A stretch of DNA of 64,000 nucleotides from Chara braunii (GCA_003427395.1 BFEA01000147.1:495108-559107), one strand, 5' to 3'. Counted from the stretch's first letter, positions 10,846 to 23,004 are shown. A program made the numbers and translations. The notes: a model not told the origin generated them from the sequence alone.

Positions 10846-11283
10846 TTTCCTGGAATACATTGAGTGCCTGTGTATTCTGCGACAGAAGATATCTTGTGGG
10901 AATGGCTTAGGGATGGATCATCTAGGAGATGGAACAGCTAGGACAGGCGGAGGGAGCAGCGGCATTTGAATAGTATTAGCTCGTAGCTGCCTATCTGGCG
11001 CCCTTTGTTGGAGGGTGAAGAGATACACTTCATAAAATGTCCGGCTCCGTGGCTGCTTTTCAACATTCTCAACATCCTGCTCAGTCAATCCCCTGGAACC
11101 CAGGGTAATCAATGCTGGCAGGAGCCTGCAAAAAAAGGTTTCAGGGTCCACAGTGTTACTCTCCAACTTCATGTCTACTAGCAGGATTCAGTTAAGTCTC
11201 TGGAACCCAGAGCATTTCCAGTCTTTTCTTAAGGTCCTGCTCAGTCAATCCCCTGGAACCCAGGGTAATCAATGCTGGCAGGA
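10846..11283 (+). repeat. LINE-1 3' UTR with repeated module
   Basis: This is the non-coding tail after ORF2. The string CTCAGTCAATCCCCTGGAAC, followed by CCAGGGTAATCAATGCTGG, occurs twice, starting near 11081 and 11243. The same module, inverted in window orientation, occurs twice in the LINE-2 3' region (near 15035 and 15357). It is therefore a family-specific 3' UTR element. Confidence 0.75.
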
Positions 11284-11508
11284 NNNNNNNNNNNNNNNNN
11301 NNNNNNNNNNNNNNNNNNNNNNNNNNNNNNNNNNNNNNNNNNNNNNNNNNNNNNNNNNNNNNNNNNNNNNNNNNNNNNNNNNNNNNNNNNNNNNNNNNNN
11401 NNNNNNNNNNNNNNNNNNNNNNNNNNNNNNNNNNNNNNNNNNNNNNNNNNNNNNNNNNNNNNNNNNNNNNNNNNNNNNNNNNNNNNNNNNNNNNNNNNNN
11501 NNNNNNNN
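11284..11508. other. Assembly gap (225 N)
   Basis: This run of N interrupts the 3' UTR of LINE-1. The conserved 3' terminal module seen in LINE-2 and LINE-3 would be expected inside it. The gap size may be arbitrary. Confidence 0.95.

Positions 11509-11542
<34 letters not shown>
11509..11542 (+). repeat. Poly(A) tail of LINE-1
   Basis: Thirty-four A residues directly after the gap, in the right place and orientation to be the retrotransposition tail of LINE-1. A flanking target-site duplication cannot be tested well because the 5' boundary is uncertain. Confidence 0.7.
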
Positions 11543-11545
<3 letters not shown>

Positions 11546-14296
11546 TATCGAACCGGATGCTCGGCTCCGCCCCTTGGTGGGCTTTTCTGACTTCTTCCTA
11601 TGTTCAGCATTGGCATTCCATTTGGTGCAAATGGAATGGTTTGGGTTTTGTAGTTAAGAAGGCAAAAGATTCTTAGAGGGTTGGTCAGCGAGGGTTACTG
11701 GTGGATTTGGCGTCCCGTATTGCGCTGAAGAGGCTGACAACAACCTGAACAATGTGGACATTTCATATTTATATGGCACGGTGGACCCGATTTCCAGCAG
11801 GTGGCACTCTACCAATAGACTGGAGTGGCAAACCAAGGTGCTAGGAGGGGGGGCTCTTAGCACCACTTCTAGCAGCCTTGCAGGGTTCTTTTTTTATATA
11901 TATATAAAACAGGGCCTTATGGTCCTGGCTCCATATCCATTCTGGGGAGCGTTAGTCCGGTTCCTTTTCCACCAGCAAGTCGAGAGAATACAACAATATA
12001 TGCACACACGCTTCCTTCCGCCTGGCCGAAGGACCCCTGAACAGCATTGATTACTCCATTTTATGGAGTTTTGACTGTCAGCTTGCCTTTGTCCCCAAAG
12101 TCCTCTCAGCTGGGGTGTACCCCTGCTGTCAGATCTACGTAAAGCTCAAGACTTTGAGAGAGGAGGATCCCTTTCCAGACTCAAATGCTCATTGTTGTTT
12201 CTCCTATTTGGGCCTTCTTACCGTCTGTCCATGTGTGCATTGCTGAGGCCTTCTGCAGTCCCCTAGTTGGTCGGCGATACCCAGATTGCTTGTGGTTCTT
12301 CTTGCATTCGGGAGGTCTCCTGGCCTGATGCTATGTCTGAGTTGTGCCAGTCCTTCCATCTCAGGTTGAGTCCATTTGGCCATGCAACTTTGCCTCCTGC
12401 CAGCCAGATTCTTTTGAATTTTTTTTTATTAAAAAAAAAAAGGTAAGTATACCTAATCTTATCTATCGGTCCATTTATCTTTATTCGGTGAGGAGGACAA
12501 TCTCACAATTGCCTCATTGGTGATGTGCAAGTGTGTGCAAACCTTGGGGGTTCTTGTCCAGTTTGACCTGTCATCTCTTCATATACCATACTGTCTCCAT
12601 ACAGTCTAGACACACTACTATGCACTGCCTTTGGGCACCTACAACCAACAGCGATTTCATCAAAACGAACATATTTTATTTTTTGAACGAAATTGAAAAT
12701 CCAAACTGGGGCCAAAGTTTGATGAAATTTCAGGTACGGCGTTCTGAGAACGCTCTACCCCCTCGATGTATCTGGACTCAACCATACAACTGTATACAAC
12801 CGGTCGGGGCCGACATCTGGGATAGGCACTGGGCTAGTGGAAGGACGAATGGTGGCCCACGACCTACTGAGTCTGTAGTCAGTCCCTTCCGATCCATACA
12901 GGAGGAATCTAGCTGATGACCAGAATCTGCTGACAGGTGGGAGACAGTCTACTACTGAGGATAGTTCAAGCAGGTATGGGTGCCTTTGGGGGGGGAGGAG
13001 CCTAGCTGTTGACCAGGGTCTGGAGGAGGGCTGTTTATTCACTGGCGACAGATGAAGGGCGCATAGGGTCGCCCCTCTGCTGAGTCCAGGTGGGGTCCCT
13101 CCAGGAGGGCTATATAAACCAGTACAAAAAATACTACCTAGTCTGAGGGGGTCTATCAGGTGGCGGCTGCTCTTGCATGGCTTAGACTCTAGGGCAGGGT
13201 AGGGATATAAGTCGCTCCAGCTAGTCCGTGTTCTGTCTCGCCTTGGGTAAGTCAAAGGAAGGACGGTAGGATGCGTCCGTGGGCGCCAGCTTGCCTTTCC
13301 TAGGTGCTTGTGCCAGCTTATCAGGTAGACTCTCTGACTACTGGGGCCTGTAGAAGATTGCATGAGCCTGCGTCCGAAGTTCCCATATGGCAAGGTTTGT
13401 CCGCTTCCACTTCCGCTTCCACTAGGGCTGGGCAGTACCCAGCCCTGGTGCTTGTCATTGCTATTCAGTCCAAGTTGCCCTCGATACTGGTAGGGTGATG
13501 GTCCTGAGTGCTGGCCACACTGAGGTAGGATAGTAGGGATAGGGGGTGCGCTAGGAGTATTGACGTGAGGATGGGTTGGGAGGTGGGCCCCACCCTGTCA
13601 GGACAACCATTGGCTGGCTGCTGCCAGCAATCACCGTCTGTCTGGTCCTTGGCTTCTACAACACCCTGGGCTTTTCATCTGCTTCTGGCTCATGTGGTGG
13701 GAGTAGGTCACTATATGCGAAGTGCCCCAAGGAGGAGGCGAAGCACATGATGCAGGTGTAGTCACCCATGCGTGCGTGGGTAACACTCGAGCAGCGCGGT
13801 AGCAGGCATTTCGGGGGTGGGCATGTCGGTGTCTTGTGACATCAAATGATTCTTGAGTATCCGTTGTCCTGCTGCATTATGAAATAGTTATTGGTTCGTT
13901 CTCCAATCGCAACGTTGATCGTTTCGCCGCAATGTTAGAGAATTATGGATTTTGTTGGCCACCCAGTGCGCCCACTTGATTGTCCATGCACTGGGGTGGG
14001 TCCGTTAGTAGGTTCCCTGGATATTGATCACTTGGCATCAGTGGTCAGTTAAGCCACCACTGCCTCTGAGCCTCTTTTTGACACGGCGGATTGCACTGCA
14101 CAGCAAGCTTTGCCAAGCTGGCAGCGGCACACTTTTTTGCTTTTTTGTCTGGCGCCATCAGCCATTTCGGTCTGGTGGCGATGCTGACCCGAAATCTTCG
14201 GATTGGCCCAATTTCGATTCTCGAGTTTGCCTGGGTGATGTGCTGGCGCCTTAAGGGGGTGAGAAAGCGTGAAGTATGAGGAGGGTGGATACCAAC
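11543..14296. other. No recognisable gene
   Basis: This is 2.75 kb of mixed-composition DNA. ORFs are short, overlap on both strands and resemble nothing I know. A T-run/A-run pair sits at 12420-12441. A weak repeat (TCTAGCTGATGACCAG near 12908, CCTAGCTGTTGACCAG near 13001) is present around 12900-13030. It may be eroded transposon sequence. Confidence 0.6.
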
Positions 14297-14825
14297 TTTT
14301 TTTTTTTTTTTTTTTAACAAATGCTCCAGTCTATTTGTGGGGAGCAGCACGTGCTGGGAACCGGGCCCAGCATCCCATATAGAGTTACACAAGTTATTTG
14401 AGATACATTTGAGATACCGGGCCCATTACCCAGCTTCGGCTGAGAATCAATCTGAGAACTATTGAAGAAATTCAAGAGAAGTAAAGGAGAGGTTAAAAAA
14501 CTACGAATGACTTCTGACCTCTTTTGGAATGCTCAGAACCCCTAGACTCCCAAACAAAACTCTCTAAAACTGTCCAACACTGTCTTATTCCCTGTCGATA
14601 CCAACTGTATACTTGCTAATAGAAAATTAGAAATTGTCGTTTTTTTGCTTATCATAGTTTTCAATTTGTAATGATAGTTGCTTTTTGATCACTTGACAAT
14701 ACAGACACCAATTAGTTGGTCCTAGGGTCACAGGTTAGACTAATTAGTTGACTACCTGCTTAGCACTCTATGTGCACCCTGTCACAACTGAATACGCGTA
14801 GAGTACTTGCGGGATCGTGGCCAAT
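14297..14825 (-). mobile_element. 5'-truncated LINE 3' end (tail plus 3' module)
   Basis: A 19-nt T-run (14297-14315; a poly(A) tail on the minus strand) is followed by a diverged copy of the LINE 3' module at about 14324-14376 (GTGGGGAGCAGCAC, ACCGGGCCCAGC). This is the signature seen at the end of LINE-3. The sequence beyond ~14400 carries no RT coding and its right boundary is a guess. It may instead be a duplicated tail of LINE-2. Confidence 0.5.
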
Positions 14826-15750
14826 TCCCTTTTTTTTTCTTTAAAAAAAAAAACAAAAAAAAAAACGTCAGTGTTAGTGGTGCTGATAAGAGCAGACATC
14901 ACTAGCACCTGGGGAGGGGCTCCATCTATTGGTGGGGAGCGTCACCTGCTGGAAAGCGGGTCCAGCGTCCCTTATACAGACTGAAATTGGAGTACATCAG
15001 AACACAATTGTGGGATGTTCCTGCCAGCGTTGATTACCCTGGGATCCAGGGGATTGACTGAGCAGGATTATTGGGAGAAAGGGGGAACCTCTTCACTCTA
15101 ATCTGGTGCCAGATACATCACTACACGCTAGTTCCTCCCTTCTCCTGAGCCATATTGAGCCTACTGCTAGCTGGAAACCAGGTCCAGCGTCCCATTGCCT
15201 GCCTGGGTGCCAGGCGGAGGGAACGGAAGGAGCCACTGGGGAGCACCAGTGGAACCTCCTTTCATCCCCTTGCCTGCCCCAGGGCATATAGATTCTGTAT
15301 ACGGTTTTTTTTTTCTTTTTAAGAGAAACAATCAGAGAAACAATTGTGGGGGCATTGATTACCCTGGGATCCAGGGGATTAACCGAGCAGGATGTTGGGA
15401 GGAAGGGGGAACCTCTTCACCCTGAATCCGGTGCCCGATACATCGCTGCACACTAGTTCCTCCCTTCTACTAAGCCATGTGGATTCCATGCTAGCTGCAA
15501 ACCGGGTCCAGCGTCCCATAACTTGCCTAGGTGCCATGAGGGAAAAACCAGAAAGAGCCACTCGGAGGCACCAGTGGAATCTCCTTTCATCCTCCTAACA
15601 TTTCTGACATCTGAAGCTCCCTTTTTTAACACAGAATACTCAGACTACCAGCATTGACTACCCCGATCAAAAGAAAGAGTACCAAAACAAAAACTTTTTC
15701 CATATGTGAGCATCTGTGAGCTTATAGATTATGGCTGGATTTTATATAGG
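14826..15750 (-). mobile_element. LINE-2 3' UTR and tail region with tandem modules
   Basis: This lies downstream of the LINE-2 coding sequence on the minus strand. It contains a T/A-rich run at 14830-14866, the conserved 3' module at 14920-14973 (CTCCATCTATTGGTGGGGAG...TCCAGCGTCCC), and two tandem copies of a ~320-bp block. The blocks run about 15010-15290 and 15335-15600; GATTACCCTGGGATCCAGGG starts at 15035 and 15357. Each block ends in a further copy of GGTCCAGCGTCCCAT. Either T-run (14830 or 15306) could be the true tail, so two overlapping insertions cannot be excluded. Confidence 0.6.
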
Positions 15751-17483
15751 TTAGCTTATGTATATGTATGTGTATGTGAGTGTTTTAGAGTTGTCAATCA
15801 GGACAGAATCTCTGCCAGGGAAAGGGCATGCGGTGGGAACGGGTCTGGAAAGTCCGAGGGTGGGCGTAGTGGGAACGAGGGTTCTATGTTTGTCCAGTTC
15901 TTGAAGGTTAGATGGTAGTCTCTCAATTCTTCCAAATCCTCTTGTCCCTCTTCCCTGTCTCCACTCCATTCCACTTTTGCAATCCATCCTTCTCTCTCCC
16001 CTCCTACCCAATCTCTGCAAAATTATGTAATTTGTCTCCTAACATCTTCAAATTGCCTAAAGAGGTCTAGCTGTGCTTTCGTGTCTAACCATCTTTGTGT
16101 GAGTTCAAAATGCACCTGTTGTTGAATCTGTTCAGTGATCTCTGGCCCTTTCACTCTCACCTTCTCCATGGCCAGGGTGCATCTCTGCCACCAAAGAGCC
16201 CAGACCACCGCCCTCCTTACACATCTGTACATATTTTCTACGAAGGTCGTGGCTGCTCTTGCCAATGGCCAGTGGCCAGCCAATATAGCTTGCCAGGACT
16301 AGAGCCAGGGGATTGCATATTTCATTTTCCTCCATATGCGGTCCCACCATCTCCATGCAAATTGGGCGATCGGGCATTGCATAAAGATGTGTTCGATGGT
16401 CTCCGCCTTCTTATGAAAAGGGAAAAGACTCTGGCACCGCTGGCACCATGGAAGTAGCAAACCTCTTTGTTCTAAATTGCTGCGGTCAGCTAGCCAGTCA
16501 TTTGTTGGCAAACAGCGGTGGACAATCTGCCATTGGAGGGAGGTGATCTTCATGGGTTTAGATTTTTGTTCCTTAAACCATTGAATTGGTGTGAGGAGGG
16601 AGCGGTCCACATTTAGGTGTCTGGCCCATCGGTCATTAACTGTGTCTCTCAACCGTATTTTAGGTCTGAGCATTTTGTAGGTTGATTTGACCGACATCTG
16701 GTGTAGGCTGATGTATCCGGCTTTGAGGCCTTCCCTCTTTTGGGGGAGGTTCCATGTCCATTCCGCTGGGTCCAAAGCCAGATCCTGTATTGGTTTGAAA
16801 GGTTGGAATACCACCCTCTGTCCTTTCTCTTCTATAACTCTCACTCGGTACACAGACGATATCTCTTTCCATTCGAAAGGTGTTTTTTGTCCTTGGAGAA
16901 TGCCTGCTCTGGTGATAGAGAGGTGTTCGACCAAGGCTGTTTGAGATGAGACCATATGTATCTGGCCCATCCTCGGCGGGGTCTCCGTGCTTGCTATCCA
17001 GTCACCTTCTCTCAAGGTGGGGCCACGTTTAAGGATTCCATACCACGCCAGTGGGATGACTTCAACTAGAATATCCAAAAGCTCCTCGATGTGGTGGCAA
17101 TATCGTAGGCTACCTCGCATCTGGTCTCCTGTTACCCAGTCCTGTCTGTCTTTGTCCCTGAGATCCCCTACCCTGAGCACCCCTCTTTTAACCCGATTTT
17201 TCCAAGGCAAAGATGAGTTTTTCATGACACAACCATTCACCTCCGTCACCCATCGGTTTCCAAAGAGGGGTTGTCGGTAAACTTCCTCCCAACGGTTGGG
17301 GTAGGTTCTGTCAGGGAGCGGAAGTCTGCGCCAGGTTTCCAACAAGGAAGGCCAGAAACTGTCTATCGTTTGACTACCGCCGTCCATCCCCTCCCTTCTT
17401 TGAGGGAGCTTACGTGAAACCGTCCAAAAGCGGTCCTCCAACCATGTCAGCGGATGGGTTGTTTGAGGGGTTTCTGGGGCCAT
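15751..17483 (-). pseudogene. LINE-2 ORF2 C-terminal region with zf-RVT-like tail
   Basis: This minus-strand frame begins near 17483 and is open to 16299. It contains WLEDRFWTV, RLPLPDRT, RWEEVYRQPLFGNRW, LRYCHH, MLRPKIRLRD, SLQWQIVHRCLPTNDWL, the Cys/His cluster (WCQRCQ, ETIEHIFMQCP) and WRWWDRIW. It aligns along its length with LINE-1 9130-10430 and LINE-3. After a stop it continues as MAGHWPL...VVWALWWQRC (16283-16023), then a frame-shifted segment to ~15751 matching the C-terminal ends of the other two LINEs. It is broken by at least two disruptions. Confidence 0.8.
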
Positions 17484-18900
17484 TCAGTCCAGATGTTCCT
17501 TAGCTAAAACGCACCACGGACTCTTGGGGGCGACAATGAGTTTTTTAATCCATCTTAGTCATAAAGTTTGCACTTGTGTGGTTGGGTCAATTATACCCAG
17601 GCCTCCCCCGTCTTAGTTGGATAATTGAATCTCATGCCACTCGGCTTATTACGTTGCTCTGCTCGCCGTCCCCCTCCATAGGAAGGTTGCTGCCTTTTTC
17701 CTTAGGCTTTTCAGGGCTGTTTTGCTTAGTGGCCATAGTAACGACTTGTACCATAATGTTGCAAAAACAACATTGTTAACTACTAGAGCGCGGCCAAACA
17801 GGGATGTGTGCTTGTTTCTCCAGTTATTAAGTTTGTGCTGAGTCGGGGCGCTGATCCATTCATCATGTGTTGGTGGGCGTCTCTCTGTGGTCATGGACAC
17901 CCCTATAATTCTTACAGGGGATTCTAAAGGCATCCATTTAATACATGGTGCCTCTGGGGGGCGCCCCCCTTGATAGTGGATCCACCATCCTTGGGTCTTG
18001 CTCCCCCAGTTAATTGTCATGTCGGAAACCTTGGCGAACTTCTCCATCATCAGCTGAATTGCCTCCATATTGTTATGTGTAGCCTCAACCATAATTGTGA
18101 GATCGTCCACAAAGAGAGAGCACACCGGGATTGCCTCCTCCGGGATGTGTGTGACTCGGATTCTTGTAATGTTTTTGTTAACCCGCAAGTTGGCAGTTAG
18201 CGCTTCCATAATAACTAGGAAAAGGAAGGGGGCAATTGGATCCCCCTGTCGGACCGACTGCTCCAGTTGCAGGGGTGGTGCTAGACATCCGTTGACTTGA
18301 ATGAAAGTGGTGGCATTTTGGTGTAGGATTTGGATCCAGCGTCTGAAGTCTGGCCCAAAATTTATTTTTTCCAGGCATTGTCTAAAAAACGTCAGTCCAC
18401 ATGGTCATAAGCCTGTTCGAAGTCTATAAAAACCAGAGCGGCATTCTATCGGGAATGTCTCGTGAGTTGGAGAACCTCGTGGATTAACAAAATGTTCTCT
18501 TGTATATTCATGTTCTCCATGAAGCCTATTTGGGCGGGATGGATGATGTCATCCATTATAGGGATCATTCTGTTAGCCAAGGCTTTAGACAACATTTTGT
18601 ATACTACTGTGAGAAGCGCGATTGAGCGGTAATTTCTAATATTCATTTTGTACCTTTTTTTTATACAGAAGGGTCAGAATCCCTTGCCCCACCCTTTCTC
18701 CCATCTCGCCTGTGAGACATACTTCTTTGTAAAATTCCTTGACATCCTGGCTCATGAAATCCCATGTGACTTCCTAAAATTCCTTAGGGAACCCATTGAT
18801 CCCGGGTGCTTTCTCCTCCTTCATTTGCAGGAGGGCGGTCCGTATCTCCTGTTTGGAGAGGGGGGTCTCTAGGGATTCGTGTTGTTCAGATGTTAACGTT
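17484..18900 (-). pseudogene. LINE-2 ORF2 reverse transcriptase, heavily disrupted
   Basis: RT segments on the minus strand: NIRNYRSIALLTVVYK (18646 downward), the palm around 18420-18230 (a DHVD-type motif with a stop at the following Trp position), and 18209-17649 with MEALTANLRV, VCSLFVDDLTIMVEA, WGSKTQGWWIH and SLFGRALVVNNVV. The catalytic FADD is FVDD here (Ala to Val); both Asp remain. Conserved Pro of NYRPI is Ser. Several stops and frame changes separate the segments, so no functional product is possible. Confidence 0.8.
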
Positions 18901-18920
18901 TTGTTGACCAACTCCAAAAA

Positions 18921-19445
18921 TTATTTTAATCGACGATCCTGATGTAACTCATCTGACCTGTCTATATGCGAGGAAAAGAGGTCCTTATAAAAATCATATG
19001 TTATCTTAGTGCAGCGGGCCGTGGTCACGGTCGGGTCCGAGTCCCTGGCCTTTGGTTCGTGGAGAGCCTCGATCGTGGTTCTTTTAGGACGTGTTCTGGC
19101 TAGACCAAAAAAATGGGAATTCTTTGCTCCTTCAGTGGAGAGACTTGATAACCTTGCCCTTATTTGGGCTCCTTGCCATCTATACTGTGTGCGCTTTAAA
19201 AACTGGGTTTTCAAATCTAGTATATAGGTTTGCGGTTCAGAGGTGCATGACTCCTGTCCTTGCGAAATTTGCTTATGTTTTGCATCCACTAGATTCTGCA
19301 TTAACGTGATTTCTTGTTGGTATTGCTGTGCGGCTAGATGTTTGGAGTATCCGTTGTATTTTTTTGCCATAAAAAACAGTCCATTGTTGAACCAAGCGAT
19401 TTGAAAGTCTTGTTGAGAGCGATAGTCTTTCTAGAAATCCCATAC
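18921..19445 (-). pseudogene. LINE-2 ORF2 linker between endonuclease and RT
   Basis: An open minus-strand segment (19370-18921) carries RWQGAQIRARLSS, SHFFGLARTRPKRT and TKITYDFYKDLFSS, aligning with 7430-7640 of LINE-1. Here the whole linker is in one frame. That shows the LINE-1 version was frameshifted secondarily. Confidence 0.72.
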
Positions 19446-20300
19446 CTACTGCAGGTATTTCTGGAAGGATTTGATCCGAAGTAGGGAGGTATTGAGTTTA
19501 TAATAGCTAGCCCCCTGGTCTGGTCGTTTACGAAAGGTCCAGACTGCCATACACATCCTGTGGTCCAGTCCTGGGTACAGGCTGGTCGGTGATATAGCTG
19601 CCACAGTGAGCCCTCCTCCCAAGTCCTCGGATGCCAAGATTAAGTCGATCCGGGATTTACACAGTCTGGCAGAGTCATTGTTACGGAAACAGGTACAATT
19701 TTTTTCAGTCGGGGAACTAGGCCTGAAGGTGCCGATTAGCGAGAGACAAGCACACAAAACCCTTAGCATCCGCTCATCCTCCTCTGCGTTGTGGGCGGTA
19801 TTGGGGTGGACTTTCCATCGGTCCAACCATCTATCCAGAGCGGCGTTGAAATCCCTTGCTAGGATTGTCGGGACTCTAGGGATGGGGACCATTTCAATTT
19901 TTTTGAAGAAGGTCCTTCTCTCACGGGATGTGTTAGGGGCATATAAGGATAAGATGCACACTACTTCTAGTTTCAGCATGCCCAACACCTTGACCCACTG
20001 ACCATCCTCCTTATCATGCTCCCAACTGAGTACTTCTAAACATGATTCGGGCGGGATCCATATAGCCACCCCGACACTCCCCGGGCTGGAGGCGAAAGCC
20101 TGGTAGCCTTGAAAGGGTCAAACGTGCTTTTGCACCCTGTGGTGCTTCGGTGTGTCCATGAGGTGGGTTTCCTTAACACAAACTACATCCGACCAAGTTC
20201 TTTCTCCGACCCCCCACATTAAGTCCCACAATGCATTGTTTTTCTCCGGGTTGCGCGATGCTAAACCATTTACATTGATCGATCTAATGTCCAGGTCTGC
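19446..20300 (-). pseudogene. LINE-2 ORF2 endonuclease domain
   Basis: This APE-type endonuclease on the minus strand begins near 20294 (QADLDIRSINVNGLAS). It continues through VVCVKETHLMDTP, a stop at a Trp position (cf. IWPHQAF in LINE-1), GVAIWIPPES, YAPNTSRE, ILARDFNAALDRW, SRIDLILAS and YPGLDHRMC. In AGDFNA the Gly is Arg. The catalytic Glu, Asp, Asn and His residues are kept. Only the part from 20069 to 19446 is continuously open. Confidence 0.82.
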
Positions 20301-20400
20301 CTGCTTGAGGGTGTGTTTCTATTTTTTTTTTTTGTCATACATCACTTCTACCCAATCCATCGTAGTCCATCGTAGGTCGGGTGTCCCTTTATCGTTCCCA

Positions 20401-20890
20401 TTATCTGCTTTGTGGCGGTGACCATTCTTGTGTCTCCCAATCGACCCCCTTATTAAGGATATTTTTTCTTAGTATTGTGCAAATGCATGTGAGTAGGTCA
20501 TCTATCGACCAGATGTTACTGAGTTTTATTTTGAGTTGTTGGGTGTCTAAAAACGAATTATGTGAGAGCCATTGTAGCCCTGCTTGCTTATTGTCTTCAG
20601 ATCTCACGTATAGATCCTTGTAAGCCATTTTCAGGTTTTCTGATGACACACTGATGGTGGCCATTTCCCCCTGTTCATAGTGGTTTACGAAAATTCGTAA
20701 CCTCGTGGACCTGTAATGCCCTTTCCCTTTGCATGTGCCAACTGTGCAATGTCATTCCCCCATAGAAAGGAGCATATGAGTCTTCTGAGTCTGCAGGTGA
20801 TAGGCCTAGCTCCCATTTTTCTGTTCTTTTTCTGATCAGGAGAACCAACACTTTGTCCCCCTTCGACAGGCTTTTGTGGTACAGCCCCTT
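20401..20890 (-). pseudogene. LINE-2 middle ORF (conserved unknown domain)
   Basis: Counterpart of 5629-6214 in LINE-1, between ORF1 and the endonuclease. The upstream half reads KVLVLLIRKR and WELGLSPADS before stops; the downstream half (20664-20401) is open and reads AYKDLYVRSEDN, LDTQQLKIKLSNIWS and DWETQEW. Its position and residue pattern match LINE-1 despite strong DNA divergence. That is the evidence that the middle ORF is a real, formerly selected protein of this LINE family. Function unknown. Confidence 0.6.
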
Positions 20891-20935
20891 CTCGATGAGG
20901 TAACGTATTTTTTACCGCTTTGAAAGTCCTAGCTC

Positions 20936-21574
20936 CTATGCTGCCCTTGTGGCCTCGTCCTCTCCCTGTATGGCTTGTTCCATGTGCCCGATCTCTTGTG
21001 TAGGATCAGGGGGGTGAGGGGGGGGCTTGTCTATGCGGTCTGGATTTATTGTCTTTTCGGGAAGGTCGGGTAACCCTATCGGCGCAAGGGGCAGGAATTT
21101 TTGGTGCATGATATTCCAGACTCTGTGTAACACTTGTAACCAATCCGTCCCCGAGGATAAGCTTTTCCTAAAGCATGTTTCAGGCTGGGGCTCTCATCCA
21201 GTAGGGTAAAAAGTTGCACGTAAGCCTTATCCCATTAAGACTCTGTTTGGCCTGTGTATGGTGACCGGAATTGGTTGATTAACTATTTTGTCAAGCCCCT
21301 TAGCTTGGTCTTGACATCCTCTTCCCCTTGTGACCCCCAAGCCTCAGGTGTGCTATCCATCATCTCCTCATCTAGGGGGCCCGCCGATGATTCCCAATCC
21401 ATGTGTTGGGGTCCAAAAGCTTGAAAGAAAGGGTCAATTTTGGGGGGTGACTCACTCGTGGCCGGAAGTCCTCTGGAAGGGTCCATTTTGGGGGATGACA
21501 CCTGCGGAGCGTGAGACTCTTGAGGAGAGTCTAATGCTGCTATCTCCCTCGAAGCATGCTGCCTAGTCTCCCGG
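20936..21574 (-). pseudogene. LINE-2 ORF1, C-terminal half (right of the LTR element insertion)
   Basis: This is the minus-strand continuation of ORF1. The frame runs from the insertion junction (codons ...ETRQHASREIAAL) to a stop near 21283. Further conserved pieces follow: GRIGYKCYTES in one frame and HRVWNIMHQKFLPLAP in another, matching GTDWPDICHKILHIILNSLH in LINE-1 ORF1. The sequence is Pro/Ser/Glu-rich. Joining this end to 42176 with only one copy of CCGG keeps the reading frame, so the gene was intact across this point before the insertion. Confidence 0.7.
21571..21574. repeat. Left target-site duplication CCGG of the LTR element
   Basis: CCGG immediately precedes the 5' LTR (TGTCGG...). 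It is matched by CCGG at 42176-42179 immediately after the 3' LTR. Four bases is a weak match on its own. Support comes from restoration of the interrupted LINE-2 reading frame when one copy is removed. Confidence 0.6.
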
Positions 21575-22766
21575 TGTCGGACGGCTGCCCACCAGCCAAG
21601 TGCACTCTTTGGCAGACTTGACTTGTTCCTGAGGCCTTTTTCTTTACTTTGTATGGTTGATGCATGAATGCGCGAGGCTTGATGGGTTTGTTTTGGGAAG
21701 GTTATGATTTTTTTTACTACTAACGTTGAACAAGTAGGAAAACGGGCGGTCGATGCGAGAGTCGCAAGTGGGGCCTGACGCGGGCTCGGAATCGGGACTT
21801 TTGGAAGATCAATCCGGGTCAACAATGAAGGACGGCGGCATCCTGACTGAGGGTCGGAAACACCCCTGTCTTGGGTCAGAGGGACCGGGGGCTGGGTGAC
21901 CGGGATGATCGATGGAGCTATGGACGGGCCCGGGCATGGGACTATGGGACGCAGTGATAGGACGACGGACCTTGAAGAAGTCTACAGGTAAGACGGAGGA
22001 ATGGCGGTCGGTTCCCGCTACAGTATTTAGTGTGTTGGAGGGTCCATCTCCAGGAGGTGAATCATTAATGACCGAGCGACATCGAGACAAACAGTATGGC
22101 GAAATCGGTTTCCAAAGGACAGACGGGATGGAGGGGTCGATCTCGACTCGGCGCGGCCAACTGTAATGATAGCATCACAATGCACTGAAGCTCGGTGCGG
22201 TCGACTTCGGGGGGAGGGATTTTATGAAAAGTTCGTAAGTCGGAGGTCTGGAGTCGGCTCTCCTACGACAACATCGAATGGGGGAGACGAAACGACCAAC
22301 CGAGAGGAAGCAAGGAAGGGCCCCACGAAGGAAAGGAACGTCTACAGCTAGGCGAGAGAGGCATTAGCATAACAAACGGTTGGGGTGGGGGAAAGGAATC
22401 AGGTGCGGGAACAGTTCTTGATAACCGCTCTAGTGATGCTGCGCGGAAACAAATGAGAGTCGTCGTGCGCCCAAGATCAGACAATGGGCGGGGTTCGGGC
22501 ACTCGACAATCGTCGGGCGGGAAAGCTAACCACGCCTAGATAAAAAAACAAGGGGGAGCGCCGCGACTGGTTGGGAAAGAAGGGGAGAGGGATTTCGAGG
22601 GAAGAATTGGCATGAAACACGGAATACGTGGGAAGCTAAAAAGAAAGTGTTAAAAATTTGATCAGCGGGAAGTCAAAATTTTGAAGAAACTTGCGAAGAG
22701 GGGAATCCGAGAAGAGGGATTGGCGGAGATAGGAGAAGAGAGGATCAACAAAGGGGGGGAGACAAG

Positions 22767-22773
22767 TATAAAA
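22767..22773 (+). promoter_or_regulatory. TATA-like box of 5' LTR
   Basis: TATAAAA in AAGTATAAAACTGAGG, kept in the 3' LTR at 39935-39941 although flanking bases differ. It lies ~100 bp upstream of the GA microsatellite, so transcription would start near 22800 and R/U5 would be over 2 kb long. This is a prediction from motif and conservation only. Confidence 0.45.
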
Positions 22774-22867
22774 CTGAGGGGGAGAGAAAGAACAGAGGAG
22801 GGAATTTCTTTTCCTTTATGCGCACGGGTCTGGCGGCCGCACGCCCTTGCGCCCGAAGAATCGCTCG

Positions 22868-22870
<3 letters not shown>

Positions 22871-22934
<64 letters not shown>

Positions 22935-22956
22935 GACAAAGAGAGAGAGAGAGAGG

Positions 22957-23004
<48 letters not shown>

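Larger units (their letters stand above)
1616..11542 (+). mobile_element. LINE-1, near full-length non-LTR retrotransposon, inactive
   Basis: Plus-strand LINE in the order purine-rich 5' UTR, ORF1 (3048-5687), middle ORF (5629-6214), ORF2 with apurinic-type endonuclease, reverse transcriptase and zinc-binding tail (6317-10845), 3' UTR, an assembly gap (11284-11508) and a 34-nt poly(A) tail (11509-11542). ORF1 is open. ORF2 carries at least five in-frame stops and one frameshift, so this copy cannot move on its own. Two relatives lie on the minus strand in the same window (LINE-2 and LINE-3), which let conserved residues be told from decay. The exact 5' end is uncertain; I place it just after the A-run because that is where the tandem purine-rich sequence starts. 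Confidence 0.88.
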
